Shown: positions 1 through 5,517, counted from the stretch's first letter. The stretch is DNA of 5,576 nt from Flavobacteriaceae bacterium (GCA_947458575.1 CANHBE010000184.1:1-5576); one strand, 5' to 3'. Numbers and translations are program-made. Notes: generated from the sequence alone by a model not told the origin.

Positions 1-49
1 CATATTACTTTAATAAAAAATTATAAAGTGAACTAAATTTCCCAGATGG

Positions 50-100
50 CGTAAATTTACTTCGTCTGTTCGGGTATCACCTCGGGTGTAATTCGCGCAA
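50..100. repeat. Dispersed intergenic repeat, copy 1
   Basis: This is the first of three related copies, all in the same orientation (others near 691-736 and 830-876). It shares a 17-nt exact match, ATTTACTTCGTCTGTTC (55-71), with copy 2, and about 29 of 34 positions match over 55-88. The centre can fold as GGGT-ATC-ACCT (72-82). An outer arm, AATTTAC (54-60) against GTAATT (88-93), can pair with one bulged T. It lies just downstream of the stop of the minus-strand lipoprotein gene. No protein is encoded here. The function is unknown. I suspect a flavobacterial dispersed repeat family but cannot confirm it without a genome search. Confidence 0.7.
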
Positions 101-140
101 CTAACATTCACAACAAAACCCGATAACACCGACTTAAATA

Positions 141-659
141 TTATTCAACAATCAATTTTAGTTCATTCGGTATCTTTAACTCTATCCTTTTCTTAAGGTA
201 ATCAACCCGATCAAATGGACCATAAACATCGTTTTTAAGTTTATTAATTATCCAAAATTTATAATACTTACACCGCTCTATTTCATCTAAACTGACCTTT
301 CTCTCACGATGTGGATATGGCTCAAGTTTTATTTTTCCAAATATATGATCCAATGGTTTTTGAGCTACTAAAATATAAGTACTATCATAACTAACATTTT
401 CCTCACCAACAAAGGCCTCAATTACTTTTGCGCCAGACGAAACAAATCCAGTATCGACTTTGTTATCGGCATCATGATATTTTAAAAAACAACCTTTGTT
501 ATAGTATGGATAATCCTTCAAAATAGTGTCTTCTTTGTCTAGGATGATATAATATTCCATTTTATTACTATAGTCCAATCTGTAACCTCCATAGTCTCCC
601 CATTTATCTTCGCATGAAGAGAAAATTATTGCAATAAGAAATAAAGAAAATCTCTTCAT
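141..659 (-). CDS. Small orphan lipoprotein of unknown function
   Basis: This encodes a 172-residue protein that I do not recognise with confidence. The N-terminus is a lipoprotein signal peptide: a basic MKR start, a hydrophobic stretch (residues 4-13) and a lipobox-like FSSC with the lipidated cysteine at 16. The mature protein starts CEDKWGD; acidic residues just after the cysteine are compatible with the surface-export signals described for Bacteroidota lipoproteins, but this is only suggestive. The mature part is rich in Tyr, Lys and Asp. A central YILVAQKP segment (about 96-103) and a C-terminal YGPFDR...IPNEL segment (about 146-167) faintly recall small DUF3997-like lipoproteins; this is a weak impression. 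The gene stands alone, lies between two direct repeats, and is clearly more AT-rich than the transketolase genes, so recent acquisition is possible. No clear promoter was found upstream (660-700). The lipoprotein call is good; the function is unknown. Confidence 0.8.
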   Translation of the reverse strand: MKRFSLFLIAIIFSSCEDKWGDYGGYRLDYSNKMEYYIILDKEDTILKDYPYYNKGCFLKYHDADNKVDTGFVSSGAKVIEAFVGEENVSYDSTYILVAQKPLDHIFGKIKLEPYPHRERKVSLDEIERCKYYKFWIINKLKNDVYGPFDRVDYLKKRIELKIPNELKLIVE

Positions 660-690
660 TTTGTTATATATTGATGTTACCCTACCGCGC

Positions 691-736
691 GGATTTACTT
701 CGTCTGTTCAGCTATCAGCTAGGGTGCAGGCCGCAA
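691..736. repeat. Dispersed intergenic repeat, copy 2
   Basis: The core ATTTACTTCGTCTGTTC (693-709) is identical to copy 1. It is followed by a hairpin-capable AGCT-ATC-AGCT (710-720), a GGGTG block and a CGCAAC tail. Compared with copy 1, the arms differ at two stem pairs, yet pairing is kept (G-C becomes C-G, and G-T becomes A-T). The outer arm seen in copies 1 and 3 is not well preserved here. The copy lies about 30 bp upstream of the lipoprotein start codon, so copies 1 and 2 bracket that gene as direct repeats. Confidence 0.7.
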
Positions 737-829
737 CACCTCACTCAAAAAACAAATCTACAAAATGTCTTACAATGTTTTAGCCAAATCCTCTCCATGG
801 GGTCAGCTTGATATTGCATTTTTTTGCCC

Positions 830-876
830 GGATTACTTCGTCAGTTCGCTACGCTCGGGTGCAAATCCTCGCCAAC
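830..876. repeat. Dispersed intergenic repeat, copy 3
   Basis: This copy is more diverged and three bases shorter in the centre. It has ATTACTTCGTCAGTTC (832-847), then GCTACGCT, then CGGGTG and a CGCCAAC tail. An outer stem GGATT (830-834) with AATCC (864-868) can enclose a small GC-TAC-GC apical hairpin (848-854). It ends about 55 bp upstream of the -33 element of the transketolase promoter. It does not overlap that promoter, and a regulatory role is not shown. Confidence 0.6.
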
Positions 877-931
877 GGGGACACAAAAGCAAAACAAAAA
901 TGAAACCCTTAATAACTATTCAAAAAAACTT

Positions 932-962
932 TTGCCTCTCGGTTAAATTACATTTACTTTTG
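932..962 (+). promoter_or_regulatory. Promoter of the transketolase operon
   Basis: A TTG at 932-934 is separated by 20 nt from TACTTTTG at 955-962. This matches the flavobacterial sigma-A pattern TTG-N17-23-TAnnTTTG exactly. Transcription would start near 969-970, giving a leader of about 20 nt before the ATG at 989. No Shine-Dalgarno motif precedes the start; the leader is A-rich, as is usual in this phylum. Confidence 0.7.
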
Positions 963-988
963 AACACACACAATTTACACGAAAAATC

Positions 989-1834
989 ATGGCTGACACG
1001 CAACAATTACAAAACCTAACGACGCAAGTCCGCAGGGATATTCTACGCATGGTGCATGCTGTTAACTCAGGACATCCGGGCGGTTCGCTGGGCTGCACCG
1101 AATTTATGGTGGCGCTCTACCAAAAAATCATGAATCGAAAACCGGGCTTCGAAATGGACGGCATCGGAGAAGATCTTTTTTTCCTCTCCAATGGGCACAT
1201 TTCACCAGTTTATTACAGCGTATTGGCACGTTCGGGCTATTTTCCTGTGTCAGAATTAGCCACTTTCAGATTGATTAATTCTCGTCTGCAAGGCCATCCA
1301 ACAACCCACGAAGGACTACCCGGCGTTCGCATTGCATCAGGTTCGCTCGGTCAAGGAATGTCTGTAGCCATTGGAGCGGCGCAAGCCAAAAAATTGAATA
1401 AAGACCCGCATCTCATATACAGTCTACACGGCGACGGAGAATTGCAAGAAGGTCAAAACTGGGAGGCAATTATGTATGCGTCAGCCAAAAAAGTAGATAA
1501 CTTGATTGCTACTATCGACCTTAACGGAAAGCAGATTGATGGCTCTACAGACGAAGTGCTTTATATGGGAAGCCTCAAAGCTAAATTTGAAGCGTTCGAT
1601 TGGGAAGTCATCGAAATCAAAGAAGGCAATAATTTGGAAGCCATACTTTCAGGGATGACTGAAGCCAAATCGAAAACCGGGAAAGGAAAACCGGTATGCG
1701 TGCTGCTTCATACGGAAATGGGGCATGGTGTCGACTTTATGATGCACACGCACGCCTGGCATGGAAAAGCGCCTAACAACGACCAATTGGCAACGGCATT
1801 AGCTCAAAATCCGGAAACTTTAGGTGATTATTAA
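989..1834 (+). CDS. Transketolase, N-terminal (thiamine diphosphate-binding) subunit
   Basis: This is the first half of a split transketolase, a cytoplasmic enzyme that moves two-carbon ketol units between sugar phosphates in the non-oxidative pentose phosphate pathway and yields erythrose 4-phosphate and ribose 5-phosphate. The 281 residues correspond to the pyrophosphate-binding domain. Family signatures are visible in order: SGHPGGSLG (27-35, active-site His29), SNGHISP (67-73, His70), QGHP (101-104), GSLGQGMSVAIGAA (118-131), the diphosphate/metal motif GDGELQEG (148-155) closing with Asn179-Gly180, and HGKAPN (258-263). All expected key residues are present, so the subunit looks functional. 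The ATG at 989 fits the promoter at 932-962 and the normal family N-terminus. Its partner starts 15 bp after the stop; the two must assemble to give an active enzyme. Confidence 0.96.
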   Translation: MADTQQLQNLTTQVRRDILRMVHAVNSGHPGGSLGCTEFMVALYQKIMNRKPGFEMDGIGEDLFFLSNGHISPVYYSVLARSGYFPVSELATFRLINSRLQGHPTTHEGLPGVRIASGSLGQGMSVAIGAAQAKKLNKDPHLIYSLHGDGELQEGQNWEAIMYASAKKVDNLIATIDLNGKQIDGSTDEVLYMGSLKAKFEAFDWEVIEIKEGNNLEAILSGMTEAKSKTGKGKPVCVLLHTEMGHGVDFMMHTHAWHGKAPNNDQLATALAQNPETLGDY

Positions 1835-1849
1835 AAAGCAACTGAAAAC

Positions 1850-2803
1850 ATGAAAAAATATACCAACACAGGAAGTAAAGATACGCGCTCGGGTTTTGGG
1901 GCAGGAATGACCGAACTGGGCAAGAAAAACGAGAATGTTGTGGCACTTTGTGCAGATCTTATCGGTTCCCTCAAATTAGACGAGTTTATCAAAAATCACC
2001 CGGAACGCTTCTTTCAAATCGGAATCGCAGAAGCCAATATGATCGGTATAGCTGCCGGACTCACTATAGGTGGTAAAATTCCCTTTACGGGAACATTCGC
2101 CAATTTCTCAACAGGTAGAGTGTATGACCAGATCCGTCAATCTGTTGCCTATTCGGATAAGAATGTAAAAATTTGTGCCTCACATGCCGGATTAACTTTG
2201 GGTGAAGATGGTGCCACGCATCAAATCCTTGAAGATATTGGACTGATGAAAATGCTACCTGGCATGACGGTGATTAATACATGTGATTACAATCAAACCA
2301 AAGCAGCAACAATTGCCATCGCCGATCATCATGGTCCGGTTTACCTTCGTTTCGGCAGACCAGTTGTTCCGAATTTTACTCCGGAAGATGCGCCATTCGA
2401 AATCGGAAAAGCAGTGGTATTGACTGAAGGTTCAGATGTAACGATTGTTGCCACAGGACATTTGGTTTGGGAAGCTCTTGTAGCTGCAGAGCAATTGGAA
2501 GAAAAAGGCATTCATGCGGAAGTCATCAATATTCACACTATAAAACCCCTAGATGAAGAGGCAATTTTGAAATCTTTGAATAAGTCGAAATGCATCGTTA
2601 CAGCAGAGGAACACAATATTATTGGAGGACTCGGAGAGAGCGTGTCGCGACTGTTAGCACAAGAGTCACCAATGCCGCAAGAATTTGTGGCGGTAAAAGA
2701 CAGTTTTGGTGAATCGGGCACGCCAGAGCAATTGATGCAAAAATATCAACTAAATCATCAGGCTATTATGCAAGCCGTAGAAAGAGTGATGAAGAGAAAA
2801 TAA
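1850..2803 (+). CDS. Transketolase, C-terminal subunit
   Basis: This is the second half of the split transketolase, 317 residues. It carries the pyrimidine-binding domain of the thiamine diphosphate site and the C-terminal transketolase domain. Visible signatures are RFFQIGIAEANMIGIAAGL (53-71), with the likely cofactor-activating Glu61; SHAGLTLGEDGATHQ (111-125), with His124; YLRFGR (165-170), probably for substrate phosphate; and EEHNIIGGLGESV (243-255) in the C-terminal domain, which begins near residue 183. The length is normal for this subunit and nothing is missing. It is co-transcribed with the N-terminal subunit (15-bp gap) and the operon ends at the hairpin at about 2803-2833. Similar halves occur in 1-deoxyxylulose-5-phosphate synthase, but the separate N and C genes and the motifs favour transketolase. 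Confidence 0.96.
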   Translation: MKKYTNTGSKDTRSGFGAGMTELGKKNENVVALCADLIGSLKLDEFIKNHPERFFQIGIAEANMIGIAAGLTIGGKIPFTGTFANFSTGRVYDQIRQSVAYSDKNVKICASHAGLTLGEDGATHQILEDIGLMKMLPGMTVINTCDYNQTKAATIAIADHHGPVYLRFGRPVVPNFTPEDAPFEIGKAVVLTEGSDVTIVATGHLVWEALVAAEQLEEKGIHAEVINIHTIKPLDEEAILKSLNKSKCIVTAEEHNIIGGLGESVSRLLAQESPMPQEFVAVKDSFGESGTPEQLMQKYQLNHQAIMQAVERVMKRK

Positions 2804-2833
2804 AAAAAGCCGATTCTGAGAATCGGCTTTTTT
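2803..2833. terminator. Bidirectional intrinsic terminator
   Basis: The stem AGCCGATTC (2808-2816) pairs with GAATCGGCT (2820-2828) around a TGA loop. It is flanked by an A tract on the left and a T tract on the right, so each strand has a U-run after the hairpin. It starts at the stop codon of the transketolase operon and lies 16 bp beyond the stop of the convergent FKBP-like gene, so it can end both transcripts. Confidence 0.93.
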
Positions 2834-2849
2834 ATAGCATTTATACTGG

Positions 2850-3809
2850 TTAGTTACAGTCCGGATCTAGATGCTTTTTCAATCCGGAAGTGGTACCACT
2901 ACAATCTAAAATTTCATCATAGGTTGCCGGGACTACTCCATTAATCTTGATTTCATTGATCGTAAAGAAACTATCTCCATCATCATCATTATCGTACAAG
3001 TTCTGAATACCGTCTCCATCGGTATCATCATTCGTAAAATCGCCATCGCCGTTTAAGTCCTCGTCATTAGATAAAATACCATCACCGTCTTGATCGCCAA
3101 ACTTCACATCATACAATTTAAAGCTGAATACCAGCGGTGAATAAGAAGGAATTCCGGGTTGCGGTTGACTGAAATACCCAAGTCCTGAAGGAATGAAAAT
3201 TACCCCGGCACCAAAATTCTCATATGATTCCGGTTCACCCGGTACACTTACAGGATTGCCATCTCTAAATAATGGCATGATTTCCCGCCAGCCTCTGATG
3301 CTGGTATCCAATCGGAAAAAAATCGATGGAAATGGCACATATTGAAACTGTGTCGCTTCCAAAGTGGTTACATCGACACCATCTACTTTTTCTGTTTTGT
3401 AACGCAAATAGCGACCGTCGTATGCCGCAAATACCTCATCCGCCTTTGATGGACTGATGCCGGTTCCATTATCAGGCCGCAACTTGAGGAAATAAATAAA
3501 ATAGGTTTTCTCTTTGATGACAACCGACTTCTTCTTCAATTGCGGGTACGTATCGCTTACCACATCAAAATCGATCAGATAAGACATGATAGAGGGCTGA
3601 CCCGAAGTAATTTTGGAAATCGTTACATCCTGATTAGCAGTGACCTCGACATAATGAGTGTTTAGATAATCTTCAATGATTGCCAAATCATCAGTATATT
3701 GCTTGTCAAAATCTCTGATAGCTATCGTAGTTTCACTATCAGCTTTATTGCAAGAAAATAAAGTGAAGATGGAACAGCATAAAATAAAATAAAATCTAAA
3801 TTTGTTCAT
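2850..3809 (-). CDS. FKBP-type peptidyl-prolyl isomerase-like lipoprotein with Asp-rich tail
   Basis: This encodes a 319-residue envelope lipoprotein. The signal peptide is MNKFRFYFILCCSIFTLFSC, with lipobox LFSC and lipidated Cys20. Residues about 90-235 resemble an FKBP domain: GWREIMPLF (173-181), VIFIPSGLGY (203-212) and IPSYSPLVFSFKLYDV (220-235) follow the family pattern (GW.E.lPlm, IP..LaYG, IP.n..L.F.vel). The FKBP fold catalyses proline isomerisation or acts as a chaperone; activity here is unproven. The tail (239-280) has repeated Asp-rich calcium-loop-like motifs, DQDGDGI, DLNGDGD, DTDGDGI and DNDDDGD, like thrombospondin type 3 or EF-hand loops. Cys303 and Cys318 could form a disulfide. 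I chose the ATG at 3809 because it gives a clean signal peptide; the open frame extends to 3932 but would run into the divergent S4 gene. The role may be folding of exported proteins. Confidence 0.88.
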   Translation of the reverse strand: MNKFRFYFILCCSIFTLFSCNKADSETTIAIRDFDKQYTDDLAIIEDYLNTHYVEVTANQDVTISKITSGQPSIMSYLIDFDVVSDTYPQLKKKSVVIKEKTYFIYFLKLRPDNGTGISPSKADEVFAAYDGRYLRYKTEKVDGVDVTTLEATQFQYVPFPSIFFRLDTSIRGWREIMPLFRDGNPVSVPGEPESYENFGAGVIFIPSGLGYFSQPQPGIPSYSPLVFSFKLYDVKFGDQDGDGILSNDEDLNGDGDFTNDDTDGDGIQNLYDNDDDGDSFFTINEIKINGVVPATYDEILDCSGTTSGLKKHLDPDCN

Positions 3810-3848
3810 TATCGCTGAAATTAAGGAGCGCAAGATACGATATTGATT

Positions 3849-3856
3849 TATTTTTG
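3849..3856 (+). promoter_or_regulatory. Probable -7 element for the S4/phosphoribosyltransferase operon
   Basis: TATTTTTG matches TAnnTTTG exactly. A start point near 3863 would leave a leader of about 24 nt before the ATG at 3887. I find no TTG at the expected upstream distance (about 3824-3834), so only half of the promoter is supported. Confidence 0.4.
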
Positions 3857-3886
3857 TAAACACTTTAACGTCTATTTTTATATTAA

Positions 3887-4279
3887 ATGCGGGTCGACAA
3901 ATACTTATGGTGCGTGCGCTATTACAAGACAAGAAACATGGTAACAGAGGCTTGTAAGAAAAATCAAATTACGGTTAATGGTCAAGTAGCAAAACCCTCT
4001 AAGGAAGTTTTCCCGGGAGACAAGATTACTTTTCGAAGGGATCAAATTACCCAAATCATTGTAGTCCTAGATGTGCCGCAAAACAGGGTGGGTCCCAAGT
4101 TGGTCGATATATATCGAAAGGATGAAACACCCGAGGAAGTATACCAGCATCTTGAAATGATCAAATTATCAAAAGAACATTATCGCAAAACCGGAGATGG
4201 ACGACCAACCAAAAAAGACCGTCGTGATTTGCAGGATTTTGAAATAGAAAACGACTTTGACCTCAACGACGAAATTTAA
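3887..4279 (+). CDS. S4-domain RNA-binding protein, Hsp15 (HslR) type
   Basis: This is a 130-residue basic protein. An S4 RNA-binding domain fills roughly residues 1-60: MRVDKYLWCVRYYKTRNMVTEACKKNQITVNG is typical of the S4 start, followed by the turn GQVAKPSKEVFPGDKITF (about 32-49). In Escherichia coli the family member Hsp15 binds stalled 50S subunits carrying nascent peptidyl-tRNA and helps recycle them; whether that role holds in this phylum is an inference. The remaining residues are charged, with a KTGDGRPTKKDRRDL segment (about 101-115) and an acidic end (DFEIENDFDLNDEI). The ATG at 3887 is right, since the conserved RVDKYLW block follows directly. It is divergent from the FKBP-like gene (77-bp gap) and is followed after 6 bp by the phosphoribosyltransferase gene, so the two are very likely one transcript. 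Confidence 0.92.
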   Translation: MRVDKYLWCVRYYKTRNMVTEACKKNQITVNGQVAKPSKEVFPGDKITFRRDQITQIIVVLDVPQNRVGPKLVDIYRKDETPEEVYQHLEMIKLSKEHYRKTGDGRPTKKDRRDLQDFEIENDFDLNDEI

Positions 4280-4285
4280 AGAACC

Positions 4286-4780
4286 ATGGAAAATATTATC
4301 CTGACGCACAACGAAATCGAACACAAAATTAGACGCATTGCCTATCAAATCTACGAAACCTTTGTCAATGAAGATACAGTTGTTCTTGCAGGAATCAGTA
4401 GCAACGGTTTTGTTTTTGCGGGAAAAATAGCAGTCGTATTACAAGATATTTCTCCATTAAAAGTCTTGCTTTGTGAAGTTTTCATCAACAAACAACAGCC
4501 CAGTGCTCCTATCAAGACCTCATTGCCGCTCGGAGAATGCGAAAACAAGGGACTGGTTTTGGTGGATGACGTTTTGAATTCAGGCACAACCCTGGTTTAT
4601 GGCGTAAAACACTTTCTAGAAGTTCCGGTATCTAAATTTAAGACAGCCGTTTTGGTCGACCGAAATCATAAAAAATATCCGGTTAAAGCTGACTTCAAAG
4701 GACTTTCACTGAGTACTTCCTTGCTCGAACATGTTCAGGTTGTTTTTAGTCCGCAGGGCGATTATGCCTATCTAACGTAA
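4286..4780 (+). CDS. PyrR-like phosphoribosyltransferase family protein
   Basis: This 164-residue cytoplasmic protein is a type I phosphoribosyltransferase, a family that transfers between PRPP and a nucleobase or related substrate. The PRPP-binding signature is VLVDDVLNSGTTL (91-103), with the paired Asp94-Asp95. An upstream loop, GISSNGFVFA (36-45), is the likely pyrophosphate loop. The stretch AVLVDRNHKKYPVKADFKGLSLSTS (about 121-145) closely recalls PyrR (LVDR.H...P..ADF.G..i.TS), the pyrimidine regulator/uracil phosphoribosyltransferase. However, the protein is shorter than typical PyrR (about 180 residues), and the PyrR-type block before the PRPP motif (PVG.LDITLYRDD) is absent or unrecognisable. 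The substrate is therefore open and I give no gene symbol. It follows the S4 gene by 6 bp and its last 9 bp overlap the convergent aroK gene. Confidence 0.85.
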   Translation: MENIILTHNEIEHKIRRIAYQIYETFVNEDTVVLAGISSNGFVFAGKIAVVLQDISPLKVLLCEVFINKQQPSAPIKTSLPLGECENKGLVLVDDVLNSGTTLVYGVKHFLEVPVSKFKTAVLVDRNHKKYPVKADFKGLSLSTSLLEHVQVVFSPQGDYAYLT

Positions 4781-5287
4781 GTAATCCTTGATTTCATCTG
4801 CAATCGCTTGTGGTGATTTGTCATCTGTGGTGATCACCACTGTAGCCTGATGGTAGAAATAACTTCTTTCAAAAAGATGCTGTGCAATATAGTCGCGCAT
4901 TTCATCGTCGCTTTTCCCGGACAACAATGGTCTGACTTCATTTTGAAGTTTAAGGCGGTTTAGAAGCGAAGTCACAGAAGTTTTGAGATAAAAAGAAACA
5001 ACACGATTCCCATTGAGCAACTCGTGGTTATTCGCATAACAAGGCGTGCCGCCTCCAAGGCTCAAGACAAAAGAATCTTGTGATTGCATGAAATCTGAAA
5101 ACAATTGACGTTCTCTTTTTCTGAAGTATATTTCTCCTTTTTGTTGAAATATTGCGTTGATCGACATTCCTTCGGCAATCTTAATAGCATAATCCAAATC
5201 AATAAACGGTAGTTCTAATTTTTCCGCTAGCAGTGATCCAATCGTTGATTTTCCGCTACCCATATATCCGAGCAAAAGTATTTTCAT
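4772..5287 (-). CDS. aroK: Shikimate kinase
   Basis: This 171-residue cytoplasmic enzyme uses ATP to phosphorylate shikimate to shikimate 3-phosphate, the fifth step of the chorismate (aromatic amino acid) pathway. All expected elements are visible: a Walker A loop, GYMGSGKST (7-15); the FIDLD motif (28-32), whose aspartates bind magnesium and shikimate; FRKRE (55-59), with a shikimate-binding Arg; the glycine triplet SLGGGTP (76-82); the lid VRPLL (118-122); and a late Arg141 in the FERSYFY block. Length is normal. The ATG at 5287 places the Walker motif at the usual distance. The stop lies inside the end of the phosphoribosyltransferase gene (9-bp tail-to-tail overlap) and no terminator separates the two. 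A full promoter match lies at 5342-5374. Confidence 0.95.
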   Translation of the reverse strand: MKILLLGYMGSGKSTIGSLLAEKLELPFIDLDYAIKIAEGMSINAIFQQKGEIYFRKRERQLFSDFMQSQDSFVLSLGGGTPCYANNHELLNGNRVVSFYLKTSVTSLLNRLKLQNEVRPLLSGKSDDEMRDYIAQHLFERSYFYHQATVVITTDDKSPQAIADEIKDYLR

Positions 5288-5341
5288 AACTGCAATAAAT
5301 CCTTATGGACTAAGGGGTTAAAAGCAAAAGGCAAAAAAACC

Positions 5342-5374
5342 CAAATTTATGACAAAATTGCTTTGAATAATCAA
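5342..5374 (-). promoter_or_regulatory. Candidate aroK promoter
   Basis: On the minus strand, TTG (5374-5372) is followed after 22 nt by TAAATTTG (5349-5342), fitting TTG-N17-23-TAnnTTTG. Transcription would start near 5335, giving an aroK leader of roughly 47 nt. Its upstream half is interleaved with the divergent tRNA promoter. Confidence 0.55.
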
Positions 5375-5393
5375 TAATAAGACCTTATATTTG
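5363..5393 (+). promoter_or_regulatory. Promoter of the tRNA-Lys genes
   Basis: TTG (5363-5365) and TATATTTG (5386-5393) are 20 nt apart, an exact flavobacterial consensus match with the same spacer length as the transketolase promoter. Transcription would begin near 5400, about 19 nt before the first tRNA base. Confidence 0.7.
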
Positions 5394-5418
5394 CACCCGC
5401 GTTAGAGAAAAGACTTTT

Positions 5419-5491
5419 GACTTGGTAGCTCAGTTGGTAGAGCACATCACTTTTAATGATGGGGTCCTGGGTTCGAGCCCCAGCCAGGTCA
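5419..5491 (+). tRNA. tRNA-Lys (anticodon TTT)
   Basis: A complete 73-nt cloverleaf can be drawn. The acceptor stem is GACTTGG (5419-5425) with CCAGGTC (5484-5490), with one G-U pair. The D stem is GCTC/GAGC (5428-5431 with 5440-5443). The anticodon stem is CATCA/TGATG around the loop CTTTTAA (5450-5456), with anticodon TTT at 5452-5454. The T stem is CTGGG/CCCAG with loop TTCGAGC (5472-5478). The discriminator is A5491. CCA is not encoded, so it must be added by the nucleotidyltransferase. The tRNA reads AAA and AAG lysine codons. Confidence 0.97.
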
Positions 5492-5517
5492 CTATAATAT
5501 CACTTTTTTCTAATTCC

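Larger units (their letters stand above)
660..988. other. Gene-poor intergenic region with two repeats and a promoter
   Basis: This stretch of about 330 bases separates the divergent lipoprotein and transketolase genes. It holds repeat copy 2 (about 691-736), repeat copy 3 (about 830-876) and the transketolase promoter (932-962). Between the repeats (740-825) I see no promoter match, no strong hairpin and no convincing coding sequence. An open frame from 765 runs through copy 3 and the promoter into the transketolase gene, but its translation looks like chance. Confidence 0.7.

Noticed and set aside
50..876. CRISPR array or integron attC cassette array
   Set aside because: The repeat copies are diverged, about 640 and 140 bp apart, and have no regular spacers, cas genes or integron integrase nearby. 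The attC core motifs are not recognisable.
765..1019. Plus-strand open frame of 84 codons before transketolase
   Set aside because: It runs through repeat copy 3 and the transketolase promoter and overlaps the first 31 bp of the transketolase gene. Its translation shows no domain and no family-like pattern.
2533..2721. Minus-strand open frame of 62 codons inside the transketolase C-terminal subunit
   Set aside because: It lies wholly inside a well-conserved gene on the other strand; it is a shadow frame without its own signals.
3831..3837. Possible -7 element (TATCTTG on the minus strand) for the FKBP-like gene
   Set aside because: It is one T short of TAnnTTTG and no TTG occurs at the proper upstream distance, so I do not call a promoter there.
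4351..4587. Minus-strand open frame of 78 codons inside the phosphoribosyltransferase gene
   Set aside because: It is antisense to conserved motifs, with no recognisable product or promoter.
5301..5315. Inverted repeat CCTTA-N5-TAAGG in the aroK leader
   Set aside because: A 5-bp arm in AT-rich sequence is likely chance. It has no U-run and no known leader element resembles it.
5492..5517. Terminator or promoter between the two tRNA genes
   Set aside because: The 26-nt spacer has a T-run but no hairpin and no TAnnTTTG; it looks like a processing spacer.
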